DNA of 64,000 nucleotides from Panopea generosa. Lineage: Eukaryota > Mollusca > Bivalvia > Adapedonta > Hiatellidae. The stretch covers positions 19,631,406 through 19,695,405 of the forward strand of contig CM055908.1 of assembly GCA_029582155.1 (NCBI GenBank), given 5' to 3'. How positions within the stretch are numbered: position 1 is the stretch's first letter; each line of letters begins with the position of its first letter. Positions 33,801 through 47,164 of the stretch are shown here, piece by piece. The position numbers were made by a program, and so were the translations under genes. Below the pieces are notes generated by a model that saw nothing but the letters and a program-made list of their open reading frames with translations, ran no database searches and had not been told where the DNA came from.

Positions 33801-36800
33801 TACAGACTCATCTCGCTCATTAACACCAACAGATGACCAACATTACAGAGCCAAGTACACTTATAAAACGTCGTTAGACACAAGTATTATAGCAGTCTCA
33901 TAGACTCATCTGGCTCATTAACACCAACAGATGACCAACATGACAGAGACCAGGTACACATACATACTGTCGTTAGACAGGTATTATAGTCTCACAAACT
34001 CATCTGGCTCATTAACACCAACAGATGACCAACATTACAGAGACCAGATACACATATATACTGTCGTTAGACAGGTATTATAGTCTCACAGACTCATATG
34101 GCTCATAAACACCAACAGAGGACGAATATTACAGAGACCAAGTACACATATATACCGTCATTAACCACGTGTTATAGCAGTCTCACAGACTCATCTGATT
34201 CACTAACACCAACAGATGACCAACATTACAGAGACCAGGTACACATAAATACCGACGTTAGACAGATATCATAACAGTCTCACAGACTCGTCTGAATCAT
34301 TAACACCAACAGATAACCAACATAACAGAGACAAGGTACACATATATACCGTCGTTAGACAGGTATTATAGAAGACTCACAGACTCGTCTGGCTCATTAA
34401 CACCAACATATGACCAACATTACAGAGACCAGGTTCACATATATACTGTCGTTAGACAGGTGTTATAGCAGTTTAACAGACTCATATGACTCATTAACAC
34501 CAACAGATGACCAACATGACAGAGACCAGGTTGACATATATACCGTCGTTAGACAGGTATTATAGCAGTCTCACAGATTCATATGGCTCATTAACACCAA
34601 CAGATGACCAATATTACAGAGACCAGCTACACATATATACCGTCGCTAGACAGGTGTTATAGCAGTCGCACAGACTCATATGGCTCATTAACACCAACAG
34701 ATGACCAACATGACAGAGACCAGGTACACATATATACCGTCGTTAGAAAGGTGTTATATCAGTCTCACAGACTTATCCGGTTCATTAACACCAACAGATG
34801 ATCAATATAACAGAGAATAGTTATTCATATTTACCGTCGTTAGACAGATGTAATGGCAGTATCACAGACTCGTCTGGCTCATTAACACCAACAGATGACC
34901 AACATTACAGAGACCAGGTACACATTAATATCGTCGTTAGACAGATATTATAGAAGTCTTACAGACTCATATGGCTCATTAACACCAACAGATGACCAAT
35001 ATTACAGAGACCAGGAACACATATATACCGTCGTTAGACAGGTGTTATAGCAGTCTCACAGATTCATATGGTTCATTATCAGCAACAGATGACCAACATG
35101 ACAGAGACCAGGTACACATATATACCGTCGTTAGAAAGGTGTTAAAGCAGTCTCACAGACTTATCCGGTTCATTAACACCAACAGATGATCAATATAACA
35201 GAGAACAGGTATACATATTTACCGTCGTTAGACAGATGTTATAGCAGTCTCACAAACTCGTCTGGCTCATTAACACCAACAGATGACCAACATTACAGAG
35301 ACCAGGTACACATTAATACCGTTGTTAGACAGATATTATAAAAGTCTTACAGATTCATATGGCTCATTCACACCAACAGATGACCAATATAACAGAGACC
35401 AGGTACACCTATATATCGTCGTTAGACAGGTGTTATAGGAGTCTCACAGACTCATATGGCTCATTAACACCATCAGATGACCAATATTACAGAGACCAGG
35501 TACACATATATACCGTCGTTAGACAGGTGTTATAGCAGTCTCACAGACTCGTATGGCTCATTAACAGCAACTGGTGACCAACATGATAGAGACCAGGTAC
35601 ACATATATACCGTCGTTAGACAGGTGTTATAGCAGTCTCACAGATTCATATGGCTCATTATCAGCAACAGATGACCAACATGACAGAGACCAGGTACACA
35701 TATATACCGTCGTTAAAAAGGTGTTTTAGCAGTCTCACAGACTTATCCGGTTCATTATCACCAACAGATGATCAATATAACAGAGAACAGGTATACATAT
35801 TTACCGTCGTTAGACAGATGTTATAGCAGTCTCACAGACTCGTCTGGCTCATTAACACCAACAGATGACCAACATTACAGAGACCAGGTACACATTAATA
35901 CCGTCGTTAGACAGCTTACAGACTCATCTCGCTCAATAACACCAACAGATGACCAAAATAACAGAGACCAGTTACACTTATATACCGTCGTTAGACAGGT
36001 ATTATAACAGTCTCATAGACTCATATGGCTCATTAGCACCAACAGATGACCAACATTACACAGACCAGGTACACATTAATACCATCGTTAGACAGATATT
36101 ATAGAAGTCTTACAGACTCATCTCGCTCATTAACACCAACAGATGACCAACATTACAGAGCCAAGTACACTTATAAAACGTCGTTAGACACAAGTATTAT
36201 AGCAGTCTCATAGACTCATCTGGCTCATTAACACCAACAGATGACCAACATGACAGATACCAGGTACACATACATACTGTCGTTAGACAGGTATTATAGT
36301 CTCACAAACTCATCTGGCTCATTAACACCAACAAATGACCAACATTACAGAGACCAGGTACACATATATACTGTCGTTATACAGGTATTATAGTCTCACA
36401 GACTCATATGGCTCATAAACACCAACAGAGGACGAATATTACAGAGACCAGGTACACATATATACCGTCATTAATCAGGTAATATAGCAGTCTCTCAGAC
36501 TCATCTGATTCACTAACACCAACATATGACCAACATTACAGAGACCAGGTACACATAAATACCGACGTTAGACAGATATCATAACAGTCTCACAGACTCG
36601 TCTGACTCATTAACACCAACAGATAACCAACATAACAGAGACAAGGTACACATATATACCGTCGTTAGACAGGTATTATAGAAGACTCACAGACTCGTCT
36701 GGCTCATAAACACCAATATATGACCAACATTACAGAGACCAGGTTCACATATATACCGTCGTTAGACAGGTGTTATAGCAGTCTAACAGACTCATCTGGA

Positions 36801-36872
36801 TCATTAACACCAACAGATGACCAACATTACAGAGACAAGGTACACATATATACCGTCGTTAGACAGGTATTA
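30830..36872. repeat. 3,081-bp higher-order repeat, two copies
   Basis: Within the 97-bp satellite, distinctive variants recur at exactly 3,081 bases: 'gacagagaccaggtacacat' at 30861 and 33942, and repeated open-frame starts at 31523/34604, 31911/34992 and 32687/35768. The two copies are nearly identical and diverge at about 33,792 and 36,873. Part of the same pattern also occurs further left (28249 pairs with 30559; 28637 and 29413 pair with 31911 and 32687 at 3,274). Confidence 0.9.
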
Positions 36873-38949
36873 TAGTAGTCTAACAGACTCATCTGGCCCA
36901 TTAACACCAACAGATGACCACTATTACAGAGACCAGGTACACTTATATACCGTCATTAGACAGGTATTATAGCAGTCTCACTGACTCATTTGGCTCGTTA
37001 ACAACAACAGATGACCAACATTACAGAGACCAGGTACACATATATACCGCCTTTAAACAGGTATTATAGCAGTCTCACAGATTCATCTGGCTCATAAACA
37101 CCAACAGATGACCAACATTACAGAGACCAGGTACATAAATATATACCGTCGTTAGACAGGTATTATAGCAGTCTCACAGACTCATCTGGCTCATTAACAC
37201 CAACAGATGACCAACATTACAGACACCAGGTTAACATATATACTGTCGTTAGACAGGAATTATAGCAGTCTCACTAACGCATCTGGCTCATTAACACCAA
37301 CAGATGACCAACATTACAGAGACCAGGTACACATATATACCGTCGTTAGACAGGTATTATAGCAGTCTCACAGACTCGTCTGGCTTATTAACACCAACAG
37401 ATGACCAACATAACAGAGACCAGGTACACATATATACCGTCGTTAGACAATTATTATAGAAGTCTCACAGACTCATCTGGCTCATTAACACCAACAGATG
37501 ACCAATATTACAGAGACCAGGTATACATATATACCGTCGTTAGAAAGGTATTATAGCAGTCTCACAGACTCGTCTGGCTCATTAACACCAACATATGACT
37601 AACTTTATAGAGACCAGGTAGTACATATATTCCGTCGTTAGACAGGTGTTATAGGAGTCTAACAGACTCATCTGGCTCATTAACACCAACAGATGACCGA
37701 CATTACAGAGACAAGGTACACATATATACCGTCGTTAGACAGGTATTATAGTAGTCTAACAGACTCATCTGGCCCATTAACACCAACAGATGACCACTAT
37801 TACAGAGACCAGGTACACTTATATACCGTCATTAGACAGGTATTATAGCAGTCTCACAGACTCGTTTGGCTCATTAACAACAACAGATGACCAACATTAC
37901 AGAGACCAGGTACACATATATACCGTCTTTAAACAGGTATTATAGCAGTCTCACAGACTCATCTGGCTCATAAACACCAACAGATGACCAACATTACAGA
38001 GACCAGGTACATATATATACCGTCGTTAGACAGGTAATATAGCAGTCTCAAAGACTCATCTGGCTCATTAACACCAACAGATGACCAACGTTACAGAGAC
38101 CAGGTTCACATATATACCGTCGTTAGACATGTATTATAGCAGTCTCACAGACTCATCTGGCTCATTAACACCAACAGATGACCAACATTACAGAGACCAG
38201 TTACACATTGATACCGTCGTTAGACAGGTATTATAGCAATCTCACAGACTCGTCTGGCTCATTAACACCAACAGATGACCAACATAACAGAGACCAGGTA
38301 TACATATATACCGTCGTTAGACAGGTATTATGGCAGTCTCACAGATTCATCTGGCTCATTAACACCAACAGATGAGCAACATAACAGATACCAGGTACAC
38401 ATATACTCCGTCGTTAGACTGGTATTATAGCAGTCTCACGGACTCATCTGGCTCATTGACACCAACAGAGGACCAACATTACAGAGACCAGGTACACATA
38501 TATACCGTCGTTAGACAGGTATTAAAGCGGTCTCACAGCCTCATCTGGCTCATTAACACCAACAGAGGACCAATATTACAGAGAACAGGTATACATATTT
38601 ACCGTCGTAAGACAGGTGTTATAACAGTCTCACAAACTCGTCTGGCTCATTAACACCAACAGAGGACCAATATTACAGAGACCAGGTACACATATATACC
38701 GTCGTTAGACAGGTATTACAGCAGTCTCACAGACTCGTCTGGCTCATTAACACCAACAGATGACCAACATTACAGAGACCAGGTACACATATATACCGTC
38801 GCTAGACAGGTATTATAGCAGTCTCACTGACTCGTCTGGCTCATTAACACTAACAGATGACCAACATTACAGAGACCAGGTATACATATATACCGTCGTT
38901 AGAAAGGTATTATAGCAGTCTCACAGACTCATCTGGCTCATTAACACCA

Positions 38950-41890
38950 ACAGATGACCAACACTACAGAGACCAGGTACATATATATACCGTCGTTAGA
39001 CAGGTATTATAGTAATCTAACAGATTCATCTGACCCATTAACACCAACAGATGACCAATATTACAGAGACCAGGTACACATATATACCGTCGTTAGACAG
39101 GTATTATAGCAGTCTCACAGACTCATCTGGCTCATTAACACCAACAGATGACTGACATTACAAAGACCAGGTACACATATATACCGTCGTTAGACAGGTA
39201 TTATAGCAGTCTCACAGACTCATCTGGCTCATTAACACAAACAGATGACCAACATTACAGAGACCAGGTACACATATATACCGTCGTAAGACAGGTATTA
39301 TAGCAGTCTCACAGACTCATCTGGCTCATTAACACCAACAGATGACCAATATTACAGAGACCAGGTACACATATTTACCGTCGTTAGACAGGTATCATAG
39401 CAGGTTCACAGACTCATCTGACTCATTAACACCAACATATGACCAACATTACAGAGACCAGGTATACATATATACCGTCGTTAGACAGGTATTATAGCAG
39501 TCTCACAGACTCATATGGCTCATTAACACCAACAGATGACCAATATTACAGAGACCAGGTACACATAAATACCGTCGTTAGACAGGTATTATAACGACGG
39601 TATTATAGCAGTCTCACAGACTCATCTGGCTCATTAACACCAACAGATAACCAATATTACAGAGACCAGGTACACATATATACCGTCGTTAGACAGGTGT
39701 TATAGCAGTCTCACAGACTGATATGGCTCATTAACAGCAACAGATGACCAACATTACAGAGACCAGGTACATATATATACTGTCGTTAGAAAGGTGTTAT
39801 ATCAGTCTCACAGACTTATCCGTTCATTAACACCAACAGATGATCAATATAACAGAGAACAGTTATACATATTTACCGTCGTTATACAGATGTAATAGCA
39901 GTCTCACAGACTCGTCTGGCTCATTAACACCAACAGATGACCAACATTACAGAGACCAGGTACACATTAATACCGTCGTTAGACAGATATTATAGAAGTC
40001 TTACAGACTCATATGGCTCATTAACACCAACAGATGACCAACATTACAGAGACCAGGTACACATATATACCGTCGTTAGACAGGTGTTATAGCAGTCTCG
40101 CAGACTCATATGGCTCATTATCAGCAACAGATGACCAACATGACAGAGACCAGGTACACATATATACCGTCGTTAGAAAGGTGTTATAGCAGTCTCACAG
40201 ACTTATCCGGTTCATTAACACCAACAGATGATCAATATAACAGAGAACAGGTATATATATTTACCGTCGTTAGACAGATGTTATAGCAGTCTCACAAACT
40301 CGTCTGGCTCATTAACACCAACAGATGACCAACATTACAGAGACCAGGTACACATTAATACCGTCGTTAGACAGATATTATAGAAGTCTTACAGACTCAT
40401 ATGGCTCATTAACACCAACAGATGACCAACACTACAGAGACCAGGTACATATATATACCGTCGTTATACAGGTATTATAGTAATCTAACAGATTCATCTG
40501 ACCCATTAACACCAACAGATGACCAATATTACAGAGACCAGGTACACATATATACCGTCGTTAGACAGGTATTATAGCAGTCTCACAGACTCATCTGGCT
40601 CATTAACACCAACAGATGACTGACATTACAAAGACCAGGTACACATATATACCGTCGTTAGACAGGTATTATAGCAGTCTCACAGACTCATCTGGCTCAT
40701 TAACACCAACAGATGACCAACATTACAGAGACCAGGTACTCATATATACCGTCGTAAGACAGGTATTATAGCAGTCTCACAGACTCATCTGGCTCATTAA
40801 CACCAACAGATGACCAACATTACAGAGACCAGGTACACATATTTACCGTCGTTAGACAGGTATCATAGCAGGTTCACAGACTCATCTGACTCATTAACAC
40901 CAACATATGACCAACATTACAGAGACCAGGTACACATATATACCGTCGTTAGACAGGTATTATAACAGTCTCACAGACTCATATGGCTCATTAACACCAA
41001 CAGATGACCAATATTACAGAGACCAGGTACACATAAATACCGTCGTTAGACAGGTATTATAACGACGGTATTATAGCAGTCTCACAGACTCATCTGGCTC
41101 ATTAACACCAACAGATAACCAATATTACAGAGACCAGGTACACATATATACCGTCGTTAGACAGGTGTTATAGCAGTCTCACAGACTGATATGGCTCATT
41201 AACAGCAACAGATGACCAACATTACAGAGACCAGGTACATATATATACTGTCGTTAGGAAGGTGTTATATCAGTCTCACAGACTTATCCGTTCATTAACA
41301 CCAACAGATGATCAATATAACAGAGAACAGTTATACATATTTACCGTCGTTATACAGATGTAATAGCAGTCTCACAGACTCGTCTGGCTCATTAACACCA
41401 ACAGATGACCAACATTACAGAGACCAGGTACACATTAATACCGTCGTTAGACAGATATTATAGAAGTCTTACAGACTCATATGGCTCATTAACACCAACA
41501 GATGACCAACATTACAGAGACCAGGTACACATATATACCGTCGTTAGACAGGTGTTATAGCAGTCTCACAGACTCATATGGCTCATTATCAGCAACAGAT
41601 GACCAACATGACAGAGACCAGGTACACATATATACCGTCGTTAGAAAGGTGTTATAGCAGTCTCACAGACTTATCCGGTTCATTAACACCAACAGATGAT
41701 CAATATAACAGAGAACAGGTATATATATTTACCGTCGTTAGACAGATGTTATAGCAGTCTCACAAACTCGTCTGGCTCATTAACACCAACAGATGACCAA
41801 CATTACAGAGACCAGGTACACATTAATACCGTCGTTAGACAGATATTATAGAAGTCTTACAGACTCATAGGGCTCATTAACACCAACAGA
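38950..41890. repeat. 1,468-bp higher-order repeat, two copies
   Basis: Two near-identical blocks of the 97-bp satellite are offset by 1,468 bases. Diagnostic pairs are 'acactacagagaccaggt' at 38961 and 40429 and the odd junction 'ataacgacggtattatag' at 39591 and 41059. 1,468 is 15 units plus the 13-base insertion at that junction. Confidence 0.9.
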
Positions 41891-44800
41891 TGACCAATAT
41901 TACAGAGACCAGGTACACATATATACCGTCGTTAGACAGGTGTTATAGCAGTCTCACAGACTCATATGGCTCATTAACACCATCAGATGACCAATATTAC
42001 ATTGACCAGGTACACATATATACTGTCGTTAGACAGGTGTAATAGCAGTCTCACAGACTCGTATGGCTCATTAACAGCAACAGATGACCAACATGACAGA
42101 GACCAGGCACACATATATACCGTCGTTAGACAGGTGTTATAGCAGTCTCACAGATTCATATGGCTCATTATCAGCAACAGATGATCAACAAGACAGAGAC
42201 CAGGTACACATATATACCGTCGTTAGAAAGGTGTTATAGCAGTCTCACAGACTTATCCGGTTCATTATCACCAACAGATGATCAATATAATAGAGAACAG
42301 GTATACATATTTACCGTCGTTAGACAGATGTTATAGCAGTCTCACAGACTCGTCTGGCTCATTAACACCAACAGATGACCAACATTACAGAGACCAGATA
42401 TACATATATACCGTCGTTAGACAGGTATTAAAGCAGTCTCACAGACTCATCTGGCTCATTAACACCAACAGATGACCAACATTACTGAGACCAGGTACAT
42501 ATATATACCGTCGTTAGACAGGTATTATAGTATTCTAACAGATTCCTCTGACTCATTTACACCAACAGATGACCAATATTACAGAGACCAGGTAGATATA
42601 TATACCGTCGTTAGACAGGTATTATAGCATTCTCACAGAATCATCTGGCTCATTAACACCAACAGATGACCAACATTACAGAGACCAGGTACACATATAT
42701 ACCGTCGTTAGGCAGGTATTATAGCAGTGTCACAGACTCATCTGGCTCATTAACACCAACAGATGACCAACATTACAGAGACCAGGTACACATATATACC
42801 GTCGTAAGACAGGTATTATAGCAGTCTCACAGACTCATCTGGCTCATTAACACCAACAGATGACCAACATTACAGACACCAGGTAGACATATATACCGTC
42901 GTTAGACAGGTATCATAGCAGTCTCACAGACTCATCTGACTCATTAACACCAACATATGACCAACATTACAGAGACCAGATATACATATATACCGTCGTT
43001 AGACAGGTATTAAAGCAGTCTCACAGACTCATCTGGCTCATTAACACCAACAGATGACCAACATTACAGAGACCAGGTACACATATATACGTCGTTAGAC
43101 AGGTATCATAGCAGTCTCACAGACTCATCTGACTCATTAACACCAACAGATGACCAACATTACAGAGACCAGGTACACATATACACCGTCGTTAGACAGG
43201 TATTATTGCAGTCTCACAGACTCATCTGGCTCATTAACACCAACAGATGACCAACATTACAGAGACCAGGTACACACATATACCGTCGTTAGACAGATAT
43301 TATAGCAGTCTCACAGACCCATCTGGCTCATTAACACCAAAAGATGACCAACATTACAGAACCAGGTACATATATATACCTTCGTTAGACATGTATTATA
43401 GCAGTCTCACAGACTCATCTGGCTCATTAACACCAACAGATGACAAACATTACAGAGACCAGGTACACATATATACCGTCGTTAGACAGGTATTATAGCA
43501 GTCTCACAGACTCATCTGGCTCATTAACAGCAACAGATGACCAACATAACAGAGACCAGGTACACATATATACCGTCGTTAGACAGGTATTATAGCAGTC
43601 TCACAGACTCATCTGGTTCATTAACACCAACTATTGACAGACATTACAGAGACCAGGTACACTTATATAACATCGTTATACAGGTATTATAGCAGTCTCA
43701 CAGACTCATCTGGCTCATTAACACCAACAGATGACCAACATTACATAGACCAGATACACATATATACCGTCGTTAGACAGGTATTATAGCAGTCTCACAG
43801 ACACATCTGTCTTATTAACACCAACAGATGACCAACATTACAGAGACCAGGTACACTTATATACCGTCGTTAGACAGGTATTATTGCAGTCTCACAGACT
43901 CGTCTGGCTCATTAACACCAACAGATGACCAACATTACAGAGACCAGGTACACTTGTATACCGTCGTTAGACAGGTATTATAGCAGGCTCACAGACTCGT
44001 CTGGCTCATTAACACCAACAGATGACCAACATTACATAGACCAGATACACATATATACCGTCGTTAGACAGGTATTATAGCAGTCTCACAGACACATCTG
44101 TCTTATTAACACCAACAGATGACCAATATTACAGAGACCAGGTACACATTAAAACTGTCGTTAGACAGGTATTTTAGCAGTTTCACAGACTCATCTGGCT
44201 CATTAACACCAACAAAGGACCAATATTACAGAGACAAGGTACACAATGTCATATATACCATCGTAAGACAGGTATTATAGTAGTCTAACAGACTCATCTG
44301 GCCCATTTACACCAACATATGACCAATATTACAGAGACCAGGTACACATATATACCGTCGTTAGACACAAGTATTATAGCAGTCTCATAGACTCATCTGG
44401 CTCATTAACACCAACAGATGACCAACATGACAGAGACCAGGTACACATATATACTGTTGTTAGACAGGTATTATAGTTTCACAGACTCATCTGGCTCAAT
44501 AACACCAACTGGTGACCAACATTACAGAGACCATGTACACATTAATACTGTAGTTAGACAGGTATTATAGCAGTTTCACAGACTCATCTGGCTCATTAAC
44601 ACCAACAGAGGACCAATATTACAGAGACAAGGTTCACATATATACCGTCGTTAGACAGGTATTATAGCAGTCTCACATACTCATCTGGCTCATTAACACC
44701 AACAGATGACCAACATTACAGAGACCAGGTACACATTAATACCGTCGTTAGACAGATATTATAGAAGTCTTACAGACTCATATGGCTCATTAACACCAAC

Positions 44801-45123
44801 GGATGACCAATATTACAGAGACCAGGTACACATGTATACCGTCGTTAGACAGGTATTGTAGCAGTTTCACAGACTCATCTGGCTCAATAACACCAACAGA
44901 TGACCAACATTACAGAGACCAGGTAAACATATATACCGTCGTTAGACAGGTATTATAGCAGTCTCACAGACTCGTCTGGCTCATTAACACCAACATATGA
45001 CTTAACATTACAGAGACCAGGTACACATATATACCGTCGTTAGACAGGTATAATAGCAGTCTCACAGACTCATCTGGCTGATTAACACCAACAGATGATC
45101 AACATTACAGAGACAAGGTACAC

Positions 45124-45558
45124 ACGCCCTCCAGTTGTGATTGAAAGCTGATCGAAGTTGATGACCCGGCTCTCTAGCAAACTACTGTCTACCTTCTATG
45201 AAGAGAAGCCATAGTGCATTTCGCTATTCAGAAAACTATAATAAATGCTGCGTATGTGTTTAGATGTGCTATATGCATGTTTTGGTGAGAATTGTTTCCC
45301 TATGGTGTGTTCTTCCTACTGTTTCAACGTGGTGACCCAAGTTTTTACTTTTTTGTATTGTATATATTTTGATAATTCCATATATTAACAGTGTTCATGC
45401 TGCTACTGTGGCTAGGCGTCTGAAAGTATGCGTCTCTTATTTAGTGGTTATATATTTTCTTATTTGTAACACACAAACCTGAATTTGGCACGATCGACCT
45501 AATAGTTCAGTAAAGTAAATTCTCTACATCAGTTTTACAGTATACGCTGATTCATTTG
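45124..45558. other. Unassigned spacer
   Basis: Unique sequence between the satellite and a SINE. No gene is supported. Confidence 0.5.
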
Positions 45559-45568
45559 GTGAGTATTG

Positions 45569-45862
45569 AACCGGGCATGATTATCTCAGTCAGTTACGTG
45601 CCTGGCTATCAATCCGGGGGTCGTGAGTTCGAGTCTCCGCCCGGCAACAGTCTCCGAGATGATTGATATACGACATTGTGTCTCATAATCATACGTCTCT
45701 CATCGCTGATTAAAGTGGGAAAGTTATCAGTTACTTGCGGAGATGAGGTGTGGTCGGGAACTGGTTAACCTTTCAGGATCTCAGGAAACAGTGGTTAGGT
45801 TAACAGATCGTCTGTTAGCCCTCGATGGCATAAAATGACGCTAAATATTCAATCAGTCAATT
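45569..45862 (+). mobile_element. tRNA-derived SINE with target-site duplication
   Basis: 294 bp flanked by a perfect 10-base direct repeat GTGAGTATTG (45559-45568 and 45863-45872). The head has an A-box-like 'tctcagtcagttacgtgcctgg' start and a B box 'gagttcgagtctc'. The body includes 'agttacttgcgga', and the tail is 'atgacgctaaatattcaatc'. The TSD shows a real retrotransposition event. Confidence 0.8.
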
Positions 45863-46023
45863 GTGAGTATTGTGATTTTTCAAGTTACGTTTTGATCTTC
45901 AAATTTGACCTTTACCTTTACACGACAAACACTGCCCTAAACAGTTTACTGGATTTTTAATGGATTTTCATTACAGTTTTACTCCAAACGCCAGTACACG
46001 ATTTGTGTTTTTTTTGTGGGTAG

Positions 46024-46275
46024 CGGAGGGTAGGCGGTTCGATTCCCGAGCGGATCATACCAAAGACTTGAAAGAATGGTACTAGAAGCTTCTTCGCTTG
46101 TCGCTCTGGTTCTAGGGCAGTGTCAGCATAATGTGACTGGGTGGGGTATCACACCATGTGTCTGCGGCATGATACTTTAGTGTGGCAGCATTTAAAATAT
46201 ACTCTCTCAAGTAATCACCGTCGCGATACGACTGAAAAATTGTTGAAAATGACGCTAAACACCATATAACTACAG
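46024..46275 (+). mobile_element. SINE, same family as 52232-52570, damaged head
   Basis: From the B box ('ggttcgattcccgagc') onward it matches the SINE at 52232: 'gtcataccaaag' type text, 'ggtactagaagcttc', 'tgactgggtggggtatca', 'gtctgcggcatgatac' and 'actgaaaaattgttgaaa', ending in 'gacgctaaacacc'. The A-box half is not recognisable and about 60 bases in the middle are missing. The overlapping minus-strand open frame at 46112-46321 is therefore not a gene. Confidence 0.8.
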
Positions 46276-46909
46276 CAACAACATATTTATGTCCACATTT
46301 TGCTATAAGATAATCGCCCACTTTATATCACGTTTTTAATACATCAACTGTTTTAAAGATATTACGGAGTACGTTAAACACCTGATCAATCTTAACTTTT
46401 AATCGCATTTCTGTCAGTAATTGTCTAGTCGTTAATTGCTTTCTCAGTTGATAATTGATGGCCCTGTGATTTAAACATAGGTTAAATCTGAATATAGACA
46501 CATGAAGAAAGTTAATGGTACAGACGATGAAAGACCACAAAGTGAACCATTGTCTCGCAACCTTTCCTATGACATTTGCTTAGCTCTTTACACTTATGTT
46601 ATAGAAGTTATTCGCAAGGATATGGTATACTTTACTATTCGGAGGGTAATGTATTTGTAAAAAGGGAGTACGTGATCAATACGCCGTATATCATTATGAA
46701 TGCAGTTTAACCATTACAGCTGAACGAGTTTACTACATTCTTTATTATTATTTGGCGAATACATTCTTGCTTGTGAAACAGTTTAACTATTGTCTGACTA
46801 TCATATGATACATAAAATGACTATTATCACCACACATACATGCATGCACTCGCGCATACACCAACAACCCACCAGCGACACCATCTCAGCAGACACTATA
46901 TTACACAAA
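46276..46909. other. Unassigned spacer
   Basis: No gene is supported. The open frame at 46328-46540 (minus) begins with a hydrophobic stretch, but no donor or partner exon was found. Confidence 0.4.
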
Positions 46910-47143
46910 CGCACCGATAAGATGATCTCAACATAAACTAATCCAGATCCGACCTACGGCAGTATCTTGACACAAACTATCGACGTACGCACCGATAAGA
47001 TGATCTCAACATAAACTACTCCAGATCCGACCTACGGCAGTATCTTGACACAAACTATCGACGTACGCACCGATAAGATGATCTCAACATAAACTACTCC
47101 AGATCCGACCTACGGCAGTATCTTGACCCAAACTATCGCCATA
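46910..47143. repeat. 78-bp tandem repeat, three copies
   Basis: Copies start at 46910, 46988 and 47066 ('cgcaccgataagatgatctc') and are almost identical. 78 is twice 39, and the two halves of the unit match at about half their positions. The repeat leads directly into the 39-bp array at 47165. Confidence 0.9.
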
Positions 47144-47164
47144 CGCACAATTTAGCCACAAACT

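Larger units (their letters stand above)
26771..45123. repeat. 97-bp satellite array
   Basis: About 18.35 kb, roughly 189 units of 97 bp. Typical words are 'ctcattaacaccaacagatg', 'acagagaccaggtacacata', 'taccgtcgttagacaggt' and 'agcagtctcacagactcat'. Short variant units lack part of the repeat (for example 'attatagtctcac', near 29940). Large higher-order repeats are present (3,081 bp and 1,468 bp, listed separately). The many open frames of 60-93 codons inside it recur with the repeat and are not genes, since 97 is not a multiple of three. This is the largest object in the window and separates genes A and B. Confidence 0.97.

Noticed and set aside
28249..43498. Repeated 65- to 93-codon open frames in the 97-bp satellite
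   Set aside because: They recur exactly with the satellite variants and end within it; the 97-bp period shifts the frame every unit.
26771..45123. CRISPR array
   Set aside because: Units are contiguous without unique spacers and the genome is eukaryotic; this is satellite DNA.
46328..46540. Signal-peptide exon of a third paralogue
   Set aside because: The N-terminus is hydrophobic, but there is no phase-1 donor after about 58 nt and no exon 2 or exon 3 partner nearby.
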